A DNA stretch of 64,000 bases, taken from Bacteroidales bacterium (GTDB lineage: Bacteria > Bacteroidota > Bacteroidia > Bacteroidales > UBA1402). Position 1 is the stretch's first letter. Each line of letters starts with the position of its first letter. The stretch spans positions 1 through 64,000 of the forward strand of contig JAJFTH010000007.1 in the NCBI GenBank assembly GCA_021373135.1, given 5' to 3'. The position numbers and the translations under genes are program-made. Shown here one piece after another: positions 9,205 through 20,000 of the stretch. The notes under the pieces were generated by a model, which had not been told where the DNA came from, made no database searches, and was given only the letters and a program-made list of their open reading frames with translations.

Positions 9205-11763
9205 TCAATGTATTACGAACGAATCTTTCAATCGAATATCTCGGGAAGAGCTTCCAACAAGCACTTCAAATATCCCGGGTTCAACCAGCCATTTATTTTT
9301 ATTTTTTGAGAAAATGGCCAAATCCTCCTTTTGGATAACAAAAGAAACCACCTTGCTTTCTCCTTTCTTTAAAAATATTTTTTCGAAATTTTTCAATTCT
9401 TTATATGGTCGGTCTTCAGTTGATCCGACAGCTCTTAAGTATAACTGAGCAACTTCTGCCCCATCAAAACCTCCGGTATTTTTGATGTTAAAAGTAACAG
9501 TATGAGACTTCCTTTGGGCTTTGATTTTTAAATGATCATAGCTGAATTGAGTATAAGATAATCCATGTCCGAAGGGGAATAGCGGCTCAATAGCTTTAGT
9601 ATCATAATGACGGTAACCTACATAAAAACCTTCAGCATAATCCACCTCATTATTCACACCGGGATAATTTCTATAAGCAGGATTATCTGACAGTTTTACA
9701 GGAAATGTTTCAGGAAGTTTTCCGGATGGACATACTTTGCCGAACAACACATTGGCAATTGCATTTCCACCTTCTTGTCCTGGATAATAAGCTTCGAGCA
9801 CAGCTTTGACTTCATTGATCCAGGGCATTCCGATCGGAGAACCATTGACTAATACAACTACGGTGTTCGGATTGGTTCTTGCAATTTGAGAGATTAGTTT
9901 ATTTTGATCACCCGGTAAAAGGATGTCTTTCCGGTCATTGTTCCCTCCTTCGAAAAAATTTGACAATCCGGCAAAGATTACCACCGCATCACTTCCTTTT
10001 GCTAGTTCTCGAGCCGCTTCAATAGAATTATTTCCTGGAATTTCCCATTCGAGCCGAATAAAATTGCGGTTCATTCGTTTATAAAACTCTACTTTAACAT
10101 CTACAGGTTTCCCAGCTTCCATCGCAACTTCAATATGTCGGCTACTCACGGTGAAATGTGATTCAAAGTTATCTTTCCCACCGGTTAACCATTGATCAAA
10201 CTCAAGTTTCCCGTTTACATATAAACGATAGCCACATTCGGCAGCCGAAATTCCCAGTTTATAGATACCGCTTACAGGTGGAATTATTTGCCCTGACCAA
10301 CGAACTGAATATCCATTACGACTGATTTCCGGTTTTGGATTGCTCCAACCCCATGAAAAATTCAGTTGATGATCGACCGTATTTAAAGCTGGTTCTCCTT
10401 TTAAATCTCGGTTTGTAAAATACTCTGCTTGCAGTCCGCTTTTTATAGTAGAATGATCATTATTTTGTAAATACCTGGCATCAATAACCTTCAGATTTCC
10501 TGACAATCCACAACCTTCTTCATAAACAATTTCTGTTTTTCCAGCACACAATTTGCGCAATCCATCCAACGGACTCACTGTATAGAATGGCGATACTGAT
10601 GCACTTCCTCCACCTCCCAAACGTGCGATGGATGCATTTGGCCCAATAACTGCCAATTTTTTAATTTTAAATAAATCAAAAGGTAATAAATTATTACTAT
10701 TCTTAAGTAATATGATAGATTCCTCCGCTACTTTGCATGTTAAATCCTGATGCTTTTCGGTATTAATGTCAGCCTTAGACCTCGAAATGTTTACATCTGG
10801 AATAGAGGATCTCACATATGCCCGCAGAATCCTTTTTATCTTATCGTCTAAATCTTTCTTACTAATTGCTTTTTCTTCAATAGCTTTTAAAATATTAGCT
10901 TGGGTCATAAATTTTCCAGGTCCTGGCATTTCAATATCCAAACCGGCCGAAATTGATTTCGTACTTTTTACTGCACGCCAATCAGATACAATGAAGCCTT
11001 TATATTTCCAATCTCGCTTTACAATCTCCATTAACAAATGCTTACTGGCAGAAGTTCTCTCTCCGTTCAAGCCGTTGTATGATGTCATGATACCCCATGG
11101 TTCAGCTTTTTTAACAGCAATCCGAAACCCACGCAAATAAATTTCCTGTAAGGCACGTTCATCTGCTTTTACATTCAATTCTTCCTGATACATTTGTTGG
11201 TTGTTTGCTGCAAGACCTTTAATTACGGCACCAATTGATTCAGATTGAACACCTTGAATAAATGCAGCAGCCATTTCACCTGTAAGTAAGGGATCTTCAG
11301 AGAAGGTCTCGTAATTTCTACCATTCAGAGGTGTGCGCTTGATATTGACCATAGGTGCTAACAAAATTGAAGAACCGGTAGCCCTTGCTTCACGGGCGAT
11401 AGCACTCCCGACCGTTCTAATCAACGAACGGTTCCATGTTGCAGCTTGACCGACCGCTGTAGGAAAGCAACTCGCATTTCCAACCCAATTGCCCTGATCA
11501 TCAAAAACGATTGTAACACCATGTCCACAATCTGTGACTTGCATAGGGGGAATACCCAAACGTTCTATACCTTTAAAATGCCAATCGTCTTCTCCAGACA
11601 AAAATGACGCTTTCTCCTCCAATGTCATTTTTCGACAAATATTATTGACTTTTTGTTTTACAAACTTTGCATTATCTTGATATATAAACCTTTTTTGTCC
11701 ATACAAACTTTGAGAAAACAGAACTATCAGGAGAAATATATATTTTAAATACGGAACTTTCAT
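9205..11763 (-). CDS. GH3-family glycoside hydrolase with inserted PA14 domain
   Basis: Periplasmic or exported retaining exo-glycosidase of 852 residues with a signal peptide (to about residue 22). The layout is the GH3 TIM barrel (about 40-330), the alpha/beta sandwich, which is interrupted by a PA14 domain (about 435-575, starting LQAEYFTNRDLKG), and the C-terminal fibronectin-III-like domain (about 755-850). The nucleophile is D261 in GFIVSDWRAV. The substrate-binding Lys-His pair found in most GH3 beta-glucosidases reads K182-G183 here (IKGLAANNQ), which may alter subsite -1. Members with PA14 include beta-glucosidases and related enzymes; the real substrate is unknown. It lies 34 nt after the GH106 gene, inside the susC operon. 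Confidence 0.9.
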   Translation of the reverse strand: MKVPYLKYIFLLIVLFSQSLYGQKRFIYQDNAKFVKQKVNNICRKMTLEEKASFLSGEDDWHFKGIERLGIPPMQVTDCGHGVTIVFDDQGNWVGNASCFPTAVGQAATWNRSLIRTVGSAIAREARATGSSILLAPMVNIKRTPLNGRNYETFSEDPLLTGEMAAAFIQGVQSESIGAVIKGLAANNQQMYQEELNVKADERALQEIYLRGFRIAVKKAEPWGIMTSYNGLNGERTSASKHLLMEIVKRDWKYKGFIVSDWRAVKSTKSISAGLDIEMPGPGKFMTQANILKAIEEKAISKKDLDDKIKRILRAYVRSSIPDVNISRSKADINTEKHQDLTCKVAEESIILLKNSNNLLPFDLFKIKKLAVIGPNASIARLGGGGSASVSPFYTVSPLDGLRKLCAGKTEIVYEEGCGLSGNLKVIDARYLQNNDHSTIKSGLQAEYFTNRDLKGEPALNTVDHQLNFSWGWSNPKPEISRNGYSVRWSGQIIPPVSGIYKLGISAAECGYRLYVNGKLEFDQWLTGGKDNFESHFTVSSRHIEVAMEAGKPVDVKVEFYKRMNRNFIRLEWEIPGNNSIEAARELAKGSDAVVIFAGLSNFFEGGNNDRKDILLPGDQNKLISQIARTNPNTVVVLVNGSPIGMPWINEVKAVLEAYYPGQEGGNAIANVLFGKVCPSGKLPETFPVKLSDNPAYRNYPGVNNEVDYAEGFYVGYRHYDTKAIEPLFPFGHGLSYTQFSYDHLKIKAQRKSHTVTFNIKNTGGFDGAEVAQLYLRAVGSTEDRPYKELKNFEKIFLKKGESKVVSFVIQKEDLAIFSKNKNKWLVEPGIFEVLVGSSSRDIRLKDSFVIH

Positions 11764-11796
11764 TTCAAAGGATATCCTAAATTATAAATGATGATA

Positions 11797-14700
11797 TCAA
11801 AAGATAATATTTGTCTGACCAATAATTTTCACAGGGCCAATCAAGCCTGAAGGAAGCGGCAGACTTCCCGATTTTAGAAAATCATTTTTCCCGACATTGG
11901 TGTTCAGATACTTTTTCTCCGGAGATCTTTTCAAATCAGCCAGATACTGATTTAACCATGTATTAGCCACCTCTATTACAATATTATTTTCTCCTTCACG
12001 AAGCAAACCTGCAAACTGGAGTCTGTGTGGAGGGAACAAGGAAGTACCCACTTCTTCTCCATTTAAAAAAACACGGGCCACTTCTCCGACTTTACCTAAA
12101 TCAATAATATATGACTGATATGCAGATACAAAGTCCTTGGTCAAATCAAAAGCCAGTTTATAACTAGCGAAGCCGCTATAGGAACTTAACTCTTTATCTG
12201 AGTGCTTAACCCAATCTACCAAACTGTCCATTTTTTGAATTGGATTGAAACCATAACCGAATTTAAAACGGACATCCCATGTTCCAGTCAATTTTTTTTG
12301 TTCGTTCTCAGATATAGGAATTAATTTCTCTATACCATCAGAAAATTTAAGTTTGTAATCACCTGAAACTGCCGAATTAATTATAAAGGAATTCCCCTTT
12401 TCTATAATTACCGGCAAATCGACGGATTTCATCCTGATTTTTTTTACCGGAAATACTTGTTCCTCTCCTATCTGGATATTTATTATATGACGTAAGGCTG
12501 GCTTTTCTTTTGAAAAAACCACAAAAACAGATTCGTAAGCAGTAAGCTTCAAAGGTAAACTGGTTGTCTTGTTTGTTTCATTATAAACAGCCCAATCACT
12601 CATCTCCATTGTCACAGGATTCCAGATTTGAGGCTGTACACCAGTAACCCTGAAATATAATTCGGTATTCACATCTACTGAATCTGTATTGCAAATAAAA
12701 TATATATCCTCGGTATCCGTTGAACGGTGGATATAATCAATCTTGCTTGTTTGATTGTCGGTTCGTGCTACAAAATCAGGGACAATTCCTTGCCTGTCCA
12801 AAATTTCTTTTTCGGTATATCCTGTTACAATCATCCCTTTACCATATTTCCGAATTTGCTTCTTAAATGGTTTTACACCCCATATCTTATCAGCCAATTG
12901 CTTCACTTCCGCCTCACGTATTTTGTAATCAGCAAGCCCATAAACAGTCACTGGTTTATTTCCAATAACGATAGCACCTTTCAGAATCAGATTATTTATA
13001 GTCTTTAAGACCTCGATACTCATTTTTCCATTATCGGGCAAGACCAGCACCGCATATTGAATACCACAAGGTAGTTTTATTCTATGATTTTCAACTTCAG
13101 TCGTTTGTAATAAAATTTCAGTATTGATATCGTCATAATCATAACCTTCACCCAATTTTTCTTTTATATATTTATATCCGATTCCAAAATTAGGGACATC
13201 TTCACCCTTATAGTAAGCCACATCTGCAACAAAATTTCCTTGTTGCAGCATACCACCTACACGGGAGAAGTAATCATGCATCGGCTTCGAAAGAGGCCAC
13301 CATGTTAAGTTTGGAGAAATATGAGTACCGGCACTATAACTCCAACCGGGGAGTCCTGCTTCTTTAGGGCTTAAAGTGGCTGTATGATAAACGACTCGTG
13401 TCATTCCATTACAGAAAGCATAATCAGCCAATTTTTTTAATTCAAAAGGGTTTTCCCGCCAGTGTTTTCTACTTGTAAAAGACTCCATTTCGACAATTTT
13501 CCGACCATAAACATGAGCTGCTCCTGCCACATTTTTAATGACCGAAAGTATGTCTCCTCCACGAGCATCTGTTTGTTCCGCCTTATCAATATTGTTCCAA
13601 AATTCTCCACGCATTACATCTACAGCACCCAAGGCTTTGTAATCTTCGGTTGGGACACGATGCAACGGAAGCCCCGGTCCTCCGGATTCGGAAGCCAACT
13701 TAATCCCTTTCTCATTACACATATTTCGTGCTTGACAATAATGATTATTCACAAACATTTCTGAAATAGTATAATGGTAATCGTGAAGAAAGCGTTGAGT
13801 AATATTGTCGTCTACTATTTTATGGCCAGCCAATATTGGAATATATGGATCTATACTATAACCATTTAACTTAAAAAAATAATCTGATAATTCCGGTGAC
13901 CATTCTACAAGAGCTTCCGATTCGAAACTACAAAGATAGAAACGCTCCAGAGCTGTTTCATTAAGTTTGCCCAACCTGGATTCCAAACGATTGAAAAGAT
14001 ATGAAAAATGATGATTGGTGGCCTTCTCGGAAAAATGATCCATGATATAGCCGTGTGAGTTATCGCTTGCAGCCCACATTCTTTGTCCCATAGGTGTTAC
14101 TATAGAGCGCAAAATTATCCATTTGCCTTCAGGTATTTCTATATCAACTTCATTCCCATTTATTTTATTAGCATTAAAATGAAGGATCTGATCCAAATTT
14201 TTTATCTGCCCATTAGAATTGAATGGAAATGCGACTAAAGCAATATCCTTGTAATACTGTGGAAAACCGTCCTTTCCAATGATAGGGTAAAGTGAATAGG
14301 TTCCATATAGCTTGTTGAAATGATCAGGAATTGTAGGAAACCCTATTTTTCTAAGCTTAACGGGACCCTGTACCGTGTCTTTCCAGAACAGAATATTCAT
14401 AGACATTTCATCTTTTTCCGTCCAGGATCCACCCGCATTCCAGCCATTTGACACAGACAGCCCCATTTTTAAACCCAGTTTTTTGGCTTCTTTCATCGCA
14501 TATACTACCCCATCGAGTTGTTCTTCACTCATATAAGCCGGACCGGATGGTACTACATCATTTGGATCGGATATTCCCAGATCAAAAATATCAACACCTC
14601 CATATCCCATTTCCTTAAACGCTTTGAGGTCTTCTGAAATACGTGTATAATCATAATTACCATGTCCCCAAAGCCAATATGTACGAGGTCTTGCATCATC

Positions 14701-14820
14701 AGGCGGTGAAAGAAAAATTGATTTTAATTGCGACTCGGATTTCACATATGACTGAGCACCCAACAGGATTATTAAAATAAAAATAAGGCTGTTTATACCA
14801 CTATTACGTAACATATTCAT
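11797..14820 (-). CDS. GH106-family alpha-L-rhamnosidase-type hydrolase, secreted
   Basis: Large exported enzyme (1007 residues, signal peptide to about residue 25) of the Glyco_hydro_106 type, inverting exo-enzymes that release terminal alpha-L-rhamnose from rhamnogalacturonans and related glycans. It begins with the family hallmark PPDDARPRTYWLW (39-51), then GGVDIFD and the GW-x-x-GGSW stretch. Conserved acidic residues that may be catalytic are E378 in ASESGGPG and E444/E446 in VEMESFTS. The last 200 residues form beta-sandwich domains that resemble the GH2 sugar-binding fold. With rhaB, rhaA and the aldolase in the same island, rhamnose is the expected product. It is separated from the small lipoprotein gene by 110 nt but reads as part of the same operon. 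Confidence 0.88.
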   Translation of the reverse strand: MNMLRNSGINSLIFILIILLGAQSYVKSESQLKSIFLSPPDDARPRTYWLWGHGNYDYTRISEDLKAFKEMGYGGVDIFDLGISDPNDVVPSGPAYMSEEQLDGVVYAMKEAKKLGLKMGLSVSNGWNAGGSWTEKDEMSMNILFWKDTVQGPVKLRKIGFPTIPDHFNKLYGTYSLYPIIGKDGFPQYYKDIALVAFPFNSNGQIKNLDQILHFNANKINGNEVDIEIPEGKWIILRSIVTPMGQRMWAASDNSHGYIMDHFSEKATNHHFSYLFNRLESRLGKLNETALERFYLCSFESEALVEWSPELSDYFFKLNGYSIDPYIPILAGHKIVDDNITQRFLHDYHYTISEMFVNNHYCQARNMCNEKGIKLASESGGPGLPLHRVPTEDYKALGAVDVMRGEFWNNIDKAEQTDARGGDILSVIKNVAGAAHVYGRKIVEMESFTSRKHWRENPFELKKLADYAFCNGMTRVVYHTATLSPKEAGLPGWSYSAGTHISPNLTWWPLSKPMHDYFSRVGGMLQQGNFVADVAYYKGEDVPNFGIGYKYIKEKLGEGYDYDDINTEILLQTTEVENHRIKLPCGIQYAVLVLPDNGKMSIEVLKTINNLILKGAIVIGNKPVTVYGLADYKIREAEVKQLADKIWGVKPFKKQIRKYGKGMIVTGYTEKEILDRQGIVPDFVARTDNQTSKIDYIHRSTDTEDIYFICNTDSVDVNTELYFRVTGVQPQIWNPVTMEMSDWAVYNETNKTTSLPLKLTAYESVFVVFSKEKPALRHIINIQIGEEQVFPVKKIRMKSVDLPVIIEKGNSFIINSAVSGDYKLKFSDGIEKLIPISENEQKKLTGTWDVRFKFGYGFNPIQKMDSLVDWVKHSDKELSSYSGFASYKLAFDLTKDFVSAYQSYIIDLGKVGEVARVFLNGEEVGTSLFPPHRLQFAGLLREGENNIVIEVANTWLNQYLADLKRSPEKKYLNTNVGKNDFLKSGSLPLPSGLIGPVKIIGQTNIIF

Positions 14821-14930
14821 GAATATGATGTTTAAAATTCACTTCCGATTTGGCAGCTAATCCAAACCGGAAGTTTATCATTTTTTTTGCAATTCATCGC
14901 AAACTTTTATACAATACTTTCTCTTTCATG

Positions 14931-15386
14931 TTATGGGACAATATTCATTCGTATCGGTTTCTCCCGATATCTGACAAAACCTTCAGAAGTCAACAATCCA
15001 ACATAAATATTGTAAGTCCCTATTTTAAAAGGTGCAGACGAACCAGAATTGCTAATGCTAATTTCTCCGGTTTTCGTATCTACATTTGTTCTTTTATAAA
15101 TATTAAGTATGTTTTGCCCCAATGTGTCTATACCTATAATTGTATCAAGAGCAATAACATAGGGATAATTAGGAATAACATTAACACTATCCGGTTTTGA
15201 TACAAAAATTGGATTACCTCTTTTCCATTTAATAACAACAGTTGTATCTGAATAGAGTAGTATAGAGTTTGTACCATCCAGCTTTATGAAATGTTCTACA
15301 TAGGCATCTTCCGTACAGGCAGTAATTAGCAATAACAAGAAGAATACCAGAAATTTATATCTCTTATAAGTTTTCATAAGTATCAT
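14931..15386 (-). CDS. Small surface lipoprotein of the SusCD operon, unknown function
   Basis: I do not recognise a named family. The 151 residues start with a lipoprotein signal; the lipobox LITAC puts the lipidated Cys at about residue 24. The rest is predicted beta-rich, about one or two Ig-like domains. It lies 30 nt after susD, the place where SusE/SusF-type or other surface glycan-binding lipoproteins usually sit, so a glycan-binding role on the outer membrane is a reasonable inference. A second in-frame ATG at 15377 (MKTYKRY) is an equally good start. Confidence 0.6.
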   Translation of the reverse strand: MILMKTYKRYKFLVFFLLLLITACTEDAYVEHFIKLDGTNSILLYSDTTVVIKWKRGNPIFVSKPDSVNVIPNYPYVIALDTIIGIDTLGQNILNIYKRTNVDTKTGEISISNSGSSAPFKIGTYNIYVGLLTSEGFVRYREKPIRMNIVP

Positions 15387-15415
15387 TTTCTTTCAATTAA
15401 AATTCTGAACTGAGA

Positions 15416-17074
15416 TTAAACATGACCAGGGTTTTGTGTTACCTTGTCATTCATCATGATTTCAAGATATGGAATCGGAAATAAAATATTACGCGAATAA
15501 TACTTCATTTCACATTCTACAGCAGGATTAAGATCATATTCATGTGTCTTATAATGACTCAGATAGTTTTCGTATTGTCCTGTCCTAATCAAATCGTACC
15601 ATTGATGTCCCTCACCCAACAATTCATATCTGCGTTCTTTCCAAATAGCGATTCTGAGTTCATCTGTTGTCAGGGTATCCGAAAAGTTAATAGGGGTCAA
15701 ACGAGCTTTGCCATCAGCTTTCCTAGCCCGTTCCATCAACATATTCAGGTGATTCAGGGAATTGACTTTATCACCTAACTCATTTTCAGCCTCAGCCTGC
15801 ATCAACAAAACATCGGCATAACGAAGATAAATAAAATTAGAACCATGTTGATTAGACCCTACAGCAAGATAATCCTGATACTTTGCAAGATATGGCCAAC
15901 GTTCAGAGAGATTACTTGCCGGTCTCGGATCATACGGATAGACATAGAGAGTGTCACCTACAGCTGTTTGACGTACACCTTTCTTATAAGTATATAAGAC
16001 ACCTGTAGTCCCACCTAAAAATGTTACATCCATTCTATAATCATTCGGATGATCGGTCATAAAATCATCAAACAAGGTTTTGGTAATACGATATGTGCCC
16101 CATGAATTGTCGTTATAAGTATATCCACCACCTTTATTATAAGGAATAAGCTGCATTGGCAAATCCGTAGACAAATACTTATCAATCCTGTTAAACTGAA
16201 TTTCAAATAGTGATTCCGTTGAATTTTCAAAGCCATCGGGCGTTACAGTTCCATTAAGTGAAATTTGAATAGGGAATTGTTTCTTGAAATCATCAACCAA
16301 TTTATAGACCCCCAAGTCTGTCACTTTCTGACAATATACGCGTGCAGAATCATAATAAGCATTTGCATCAGCTACAAAGTCGAACCGATTATAATAATTG
16401 CCACTGTATTGTTTCATAGACGCTGCTGTCAGATATACCTTGGCCAGCAAACCATAGGCAGCACCTTTGGTGGCACGACCTTTTAAGCTCTGTGTTTTAG
16501 GTAAGAGGTTACCAGCCATTGTAAGATCATTGATAATCTGTTCATACACATTGCTTTCCGGATCACGTCCGCCCGGATCAGCAAAGCCTTTGGTTGACGA
16601 TAGCCGAAGCGGAACAGCCCCCCACATACGAACCAGATTGAAATACGTCATACCACGCATATACAAAGCCTCTCCATATATAGAGTTCCTTACATCAATA
16701 TCGATATCCATCTTTGGTACATTCTCAATCACATTATTTGCATAAGCTACAATTGTATAGAAATTTTGCCAGATATGTGTAGACATCTGATTGGTACTGG
16801 TATTTTCTTTCCAGAAAAATGCGCCGTCGTCACTTTGAGGTTTTATGTTCGTAAAACCAACACCTGAAGCTTCTAAAACCTGGAAATTATATCTACCTAT
16901 CGATTCATAGGTATACATTTGTGCATAAACAGATGTTATTGCGCTTAAAGCATCGCTTTCTGTCTGAAATGCGTCTTTTTCTGTCTTTACATATAATGTC
17001 TCTTGAATGATCGATTCACATGAAGACATATATAAAACCATTAAAAGACCTGCTATAAATTTTATTGCTTTCAT
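15416..17074 (-). CDS. susD: SusD/RagB-family nutrient-binding outer membrane lipoprotein
   Basis: Surface lipoprotein of 552 residues that acts as the glycan-binding lid on the SusC transporter. The lipobox YMSSC (Cys about 19) is followed by the SusD N-terminal TPR-like region and the RagB/SusD C-terminal domain. Typical stretches are LYMRGMTYFNLVRMWGAVPL, the YLRYADVLLMQAEAENELG helix and WKERRYELLGEGHQWYDLIR near the C-terminus. It follows susC by 16 nt and so pairs with it. The binding specificity cannot be read from sequence; the operon suggests a rhamnose-containing oligosaccharide. Confidence 0.95.
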   Translation of the reverse strand: MKAIKFIAGLLMVLYMSSCESIIQETLYVKTEKDAFQTESDALSAITSVYAQMYTYESIGRYNFQVLEASGVGFTNIKPQSDDGAFFWKENTSTNQMSTHIWQNFYTIVAYANNVIENVPKMDIDIDVRNSIYGEALYMRGMTYFNLVRMWGAVPLRLSSTKGFADPGGRDPESNVYEQIINDLTMAGNLLPKTQSLKGRATKGAAYGLLAKVYLTAASMKQYSGNYYNRFDFVADANAYYDSARVYCQKVTDLGVYKLVDDFKKQFPIQISLNGTVTPDGFENSTESLFEIQFNRIDKYLSTDLPMQLIPYNKGGGYTYNDNSWGTYRITKTLFDDFMTDHPNDYRMDVTFLGGTTGVLYTYKKGVRQTAVGDTLYVYPYDPRPASNLSERWPYLAKYQDYLAVGSNQHGSNFIYLRYADVLLMQAEAENELGDKVNSLNHLNMLMERARKADGKARLTPINFSDTLTTDELRIAIWKERRYELLGEGHQWYDLIRTGQYENYLSHYKTHEYDLNPAVECEMKYYSRNILFPIPYLEIMMNDKVTQNPGHV

Positions 17075-17090
17075 AAATATACTGCGTTAT

Positions 17091-20000
17091 TTAGAGATTG
17101 AAGTTAAAACCAAAGATTACGGATTTTGAACTTGGATATGAATTATTGTCAATGGCGACTCTCATTGCATCCCCAGCAAAACTATCCACTTCAGGATCAA
17201 ATCCGCTGTAATTTGTCAAAGTAAGTATGTTATTTCCTGTGACAAATATTTTTAATTCCTTCATGAAAAAATTTGCAGGGATTTTCGCATTATAACTTAA
17301 TGTTATAGCAGACAACCTTACAAAACTGGCATCTTCAATCAAACGGTCTGAGATTACGTTTCCAATTGTTTTACTGTAAGGAATCGGATAATAGTTACTA
17401 GTTCCTTCACCAGTCCATCTTCTATCCCACGCTTCTTTTCTAATATTATAAATACTCCCATTCATCCTATTTTCAGTATTTAGATTGGCATTGAGCACAT
17501 CTTTTCCATACACACCGTTTACTGCAATTAGAAGATTCCACTTTCCATAAGCCAAATTTGTGTTCGCTCCCCAAGTAAAGTCCGGATTCGGATTACCAAT
17601 CACTCCATAATCATTAGAATCAATTATACCATTACCACTTTTATCCAAATAGATAATTTCACCTGGTTTAGGTGATCTTCCGAAATAAAAAGCCTTTACA
17701 GGGGTAGTACCATTACGAGTAGCTGCTTCAGCTACAAAATCATCAATCTGTTGTTGGTTCTGATAGACACCATTAGTACTGAACCCCCAAAATAATCCGG
17801 CAGGTTTCCCTTCAATAAATATGTTTCCAGGAATATTCAAATCTCCGATCGGATGGATTATTGATCCCGTATAAGAGACCAAGCCTGTGTTGGCATCTTT
17901 TGGCAAACCCAACTCCAGTATCTTATTCCGGTATAAAGAGATATTTCCATCTACAGTCCACATAAATTTTTTCTTATCTACCAAAACCAGATTGGTTGAA
18001 AAGTCAATTCCTTTATTTTCGATAGCCCCAAAGTTTACAAGAGCAGAAGAGTAACCGAATGATGCAGGTAATGGCCTTTTTATAAGCATATCCGTATTTT
18101 TCTTATAATATACATCAATGATAAAACCTATCCTCTCATTTAATAACCCTAAATCAATGCCGGCATTTACTTGTTCAGATGTTTCCCATTTAAGATCCTT
18201 GTTTGACAAAGAAGAAATATATTTTCCGGTAACAAGCTGTCCTCCATAAGAATAAGATGAATAGCCAAATGTAGAATAAGTTACGACAGATGAATAAGGA
18301 GGTATATTTTGGCTACCCGTTTGTCCCCAACCAAATCGTAATTTTAAATTTGAGATTTCATCAACATTTCTGAGGAATGCTTCTTCTTTTATACGCCATG
18401 CCAAAGCAAAGGATGGGAAAAATGCATATTTGTTTCCGTTGGCAAATTTTGAAGATCCATCAACACGTCCCGACACGGTCAACATATATTTATCTTTCAG
18501 ATTATATGTACCACGCGCAAGATAGGAATTGAGTTTGGACTCATTATGCAAACGCTTTAGTTTTTGTCCAACATCTGTTGCATCTCCTATTTGTTCGTAA
18601 CTCAAATTATCATTTTCAAATCCGGTTGCATAATAAGAGAGAGTACGTGAATCATTAGCACTGTAAGTAGCACCGACAACACCCGAAATACGATTCGATT
18701 TATTGAAAGAATAATCAAAGTTTAATAAGTTGTCTATATTGTAACCCCAATATCCCAAACTGGAGTAACCGGCACCACCGTATGCAAAACTGGATAGTGT
18801 TCGGCCATAATAGCGAAAACGCTCTATATTTTTATAATAATAGCTGCCTCGTATTTCGTAACTAAACACCTTAGAAATTTTATAAGTAAGGCCTAATCTA
18901 CTCAGTACATTATTTTCGATGTTATCATCCTTATAATCATTTATCCAAGCCAAAGGTGTATTTAGCTCACTCTGAGTATCATCAGCTGTCACATAATTGA
19001 TAATCGGATTTTTACTCAACATGGAACGTATCGCACTATAATTGAACGTACCACCCGAACCTGTCGTTTGTGTCATTTTACTTTTAATAGAAGCTGCAGC
19101 AATATTGAAGTTGAGTCTTAAACGCGTGGATACATCTGTATTAAAATTAAAACGGACATCCCCTCTATTAAAAAAGGTGTTTTTTACAATTCCTTCATTA
19201 CTATCATACCCGCCAGATAAATAGTAGTCGGAATTTTTAGATCCTCCACTTATAGATATGCGGGAATTAGAAGATATTGCTGTTTGAAGTACCTCACCCT
19301 GCCAATCCTTCCATTGCAGATTTTCGGGTAGAGTAGATTCCGTCATTCCGTATAATACAGATGTTCTCCCTTCTAAAAGAGCAAGCTCATTGCGATAGCG
19401 CGCATAATCCGGACCATTCAGCATCTGGATTTTTTTCCTGGTCTGAGAAACAGTCAAAGACTGAATAAAATTTACTTTAGCTTTACCTACACTGCCATTT
19501 TTAGTTGTTACCAGTACGACTCCATTTGCACCTCTTGATCCGAAGATTGCAGTTGCAGATGCATCTTTAAGAATTTCAATATTAACAATATCCTGAGGAC
19601 TCAAATATGCCAGTGGATTTACTTTCTGCTGGTATTTATTAAACGGATCACTTGTTCCACCTACATTATCCATAGCAATGCCATCAATAACATACAAAGG
19701 CTCTGTGTCGCCAGTTAATGAGTTCACGCCACGCACCTTGACAGAAGAGACTCCACCAGGTTCCGCACTACTCGTATTCACATATACACCAGATGATTTT
19801 CCTTTCAACATTTGATCCACAGAAATCACAGAAGTCGTTTCTGTATCTTTTACTTTTACAGAACTCAACGAACCGGTTATATCACTTTTACGCATTGTTC
19901 CATACCCAACTGCCACAACTTCGTTCAATTCAACAGAATTGGATTTCAACACAACTCTTGGCCTTAAATTATTCTCGACAAGAATTGTCTGATTCTTCAT

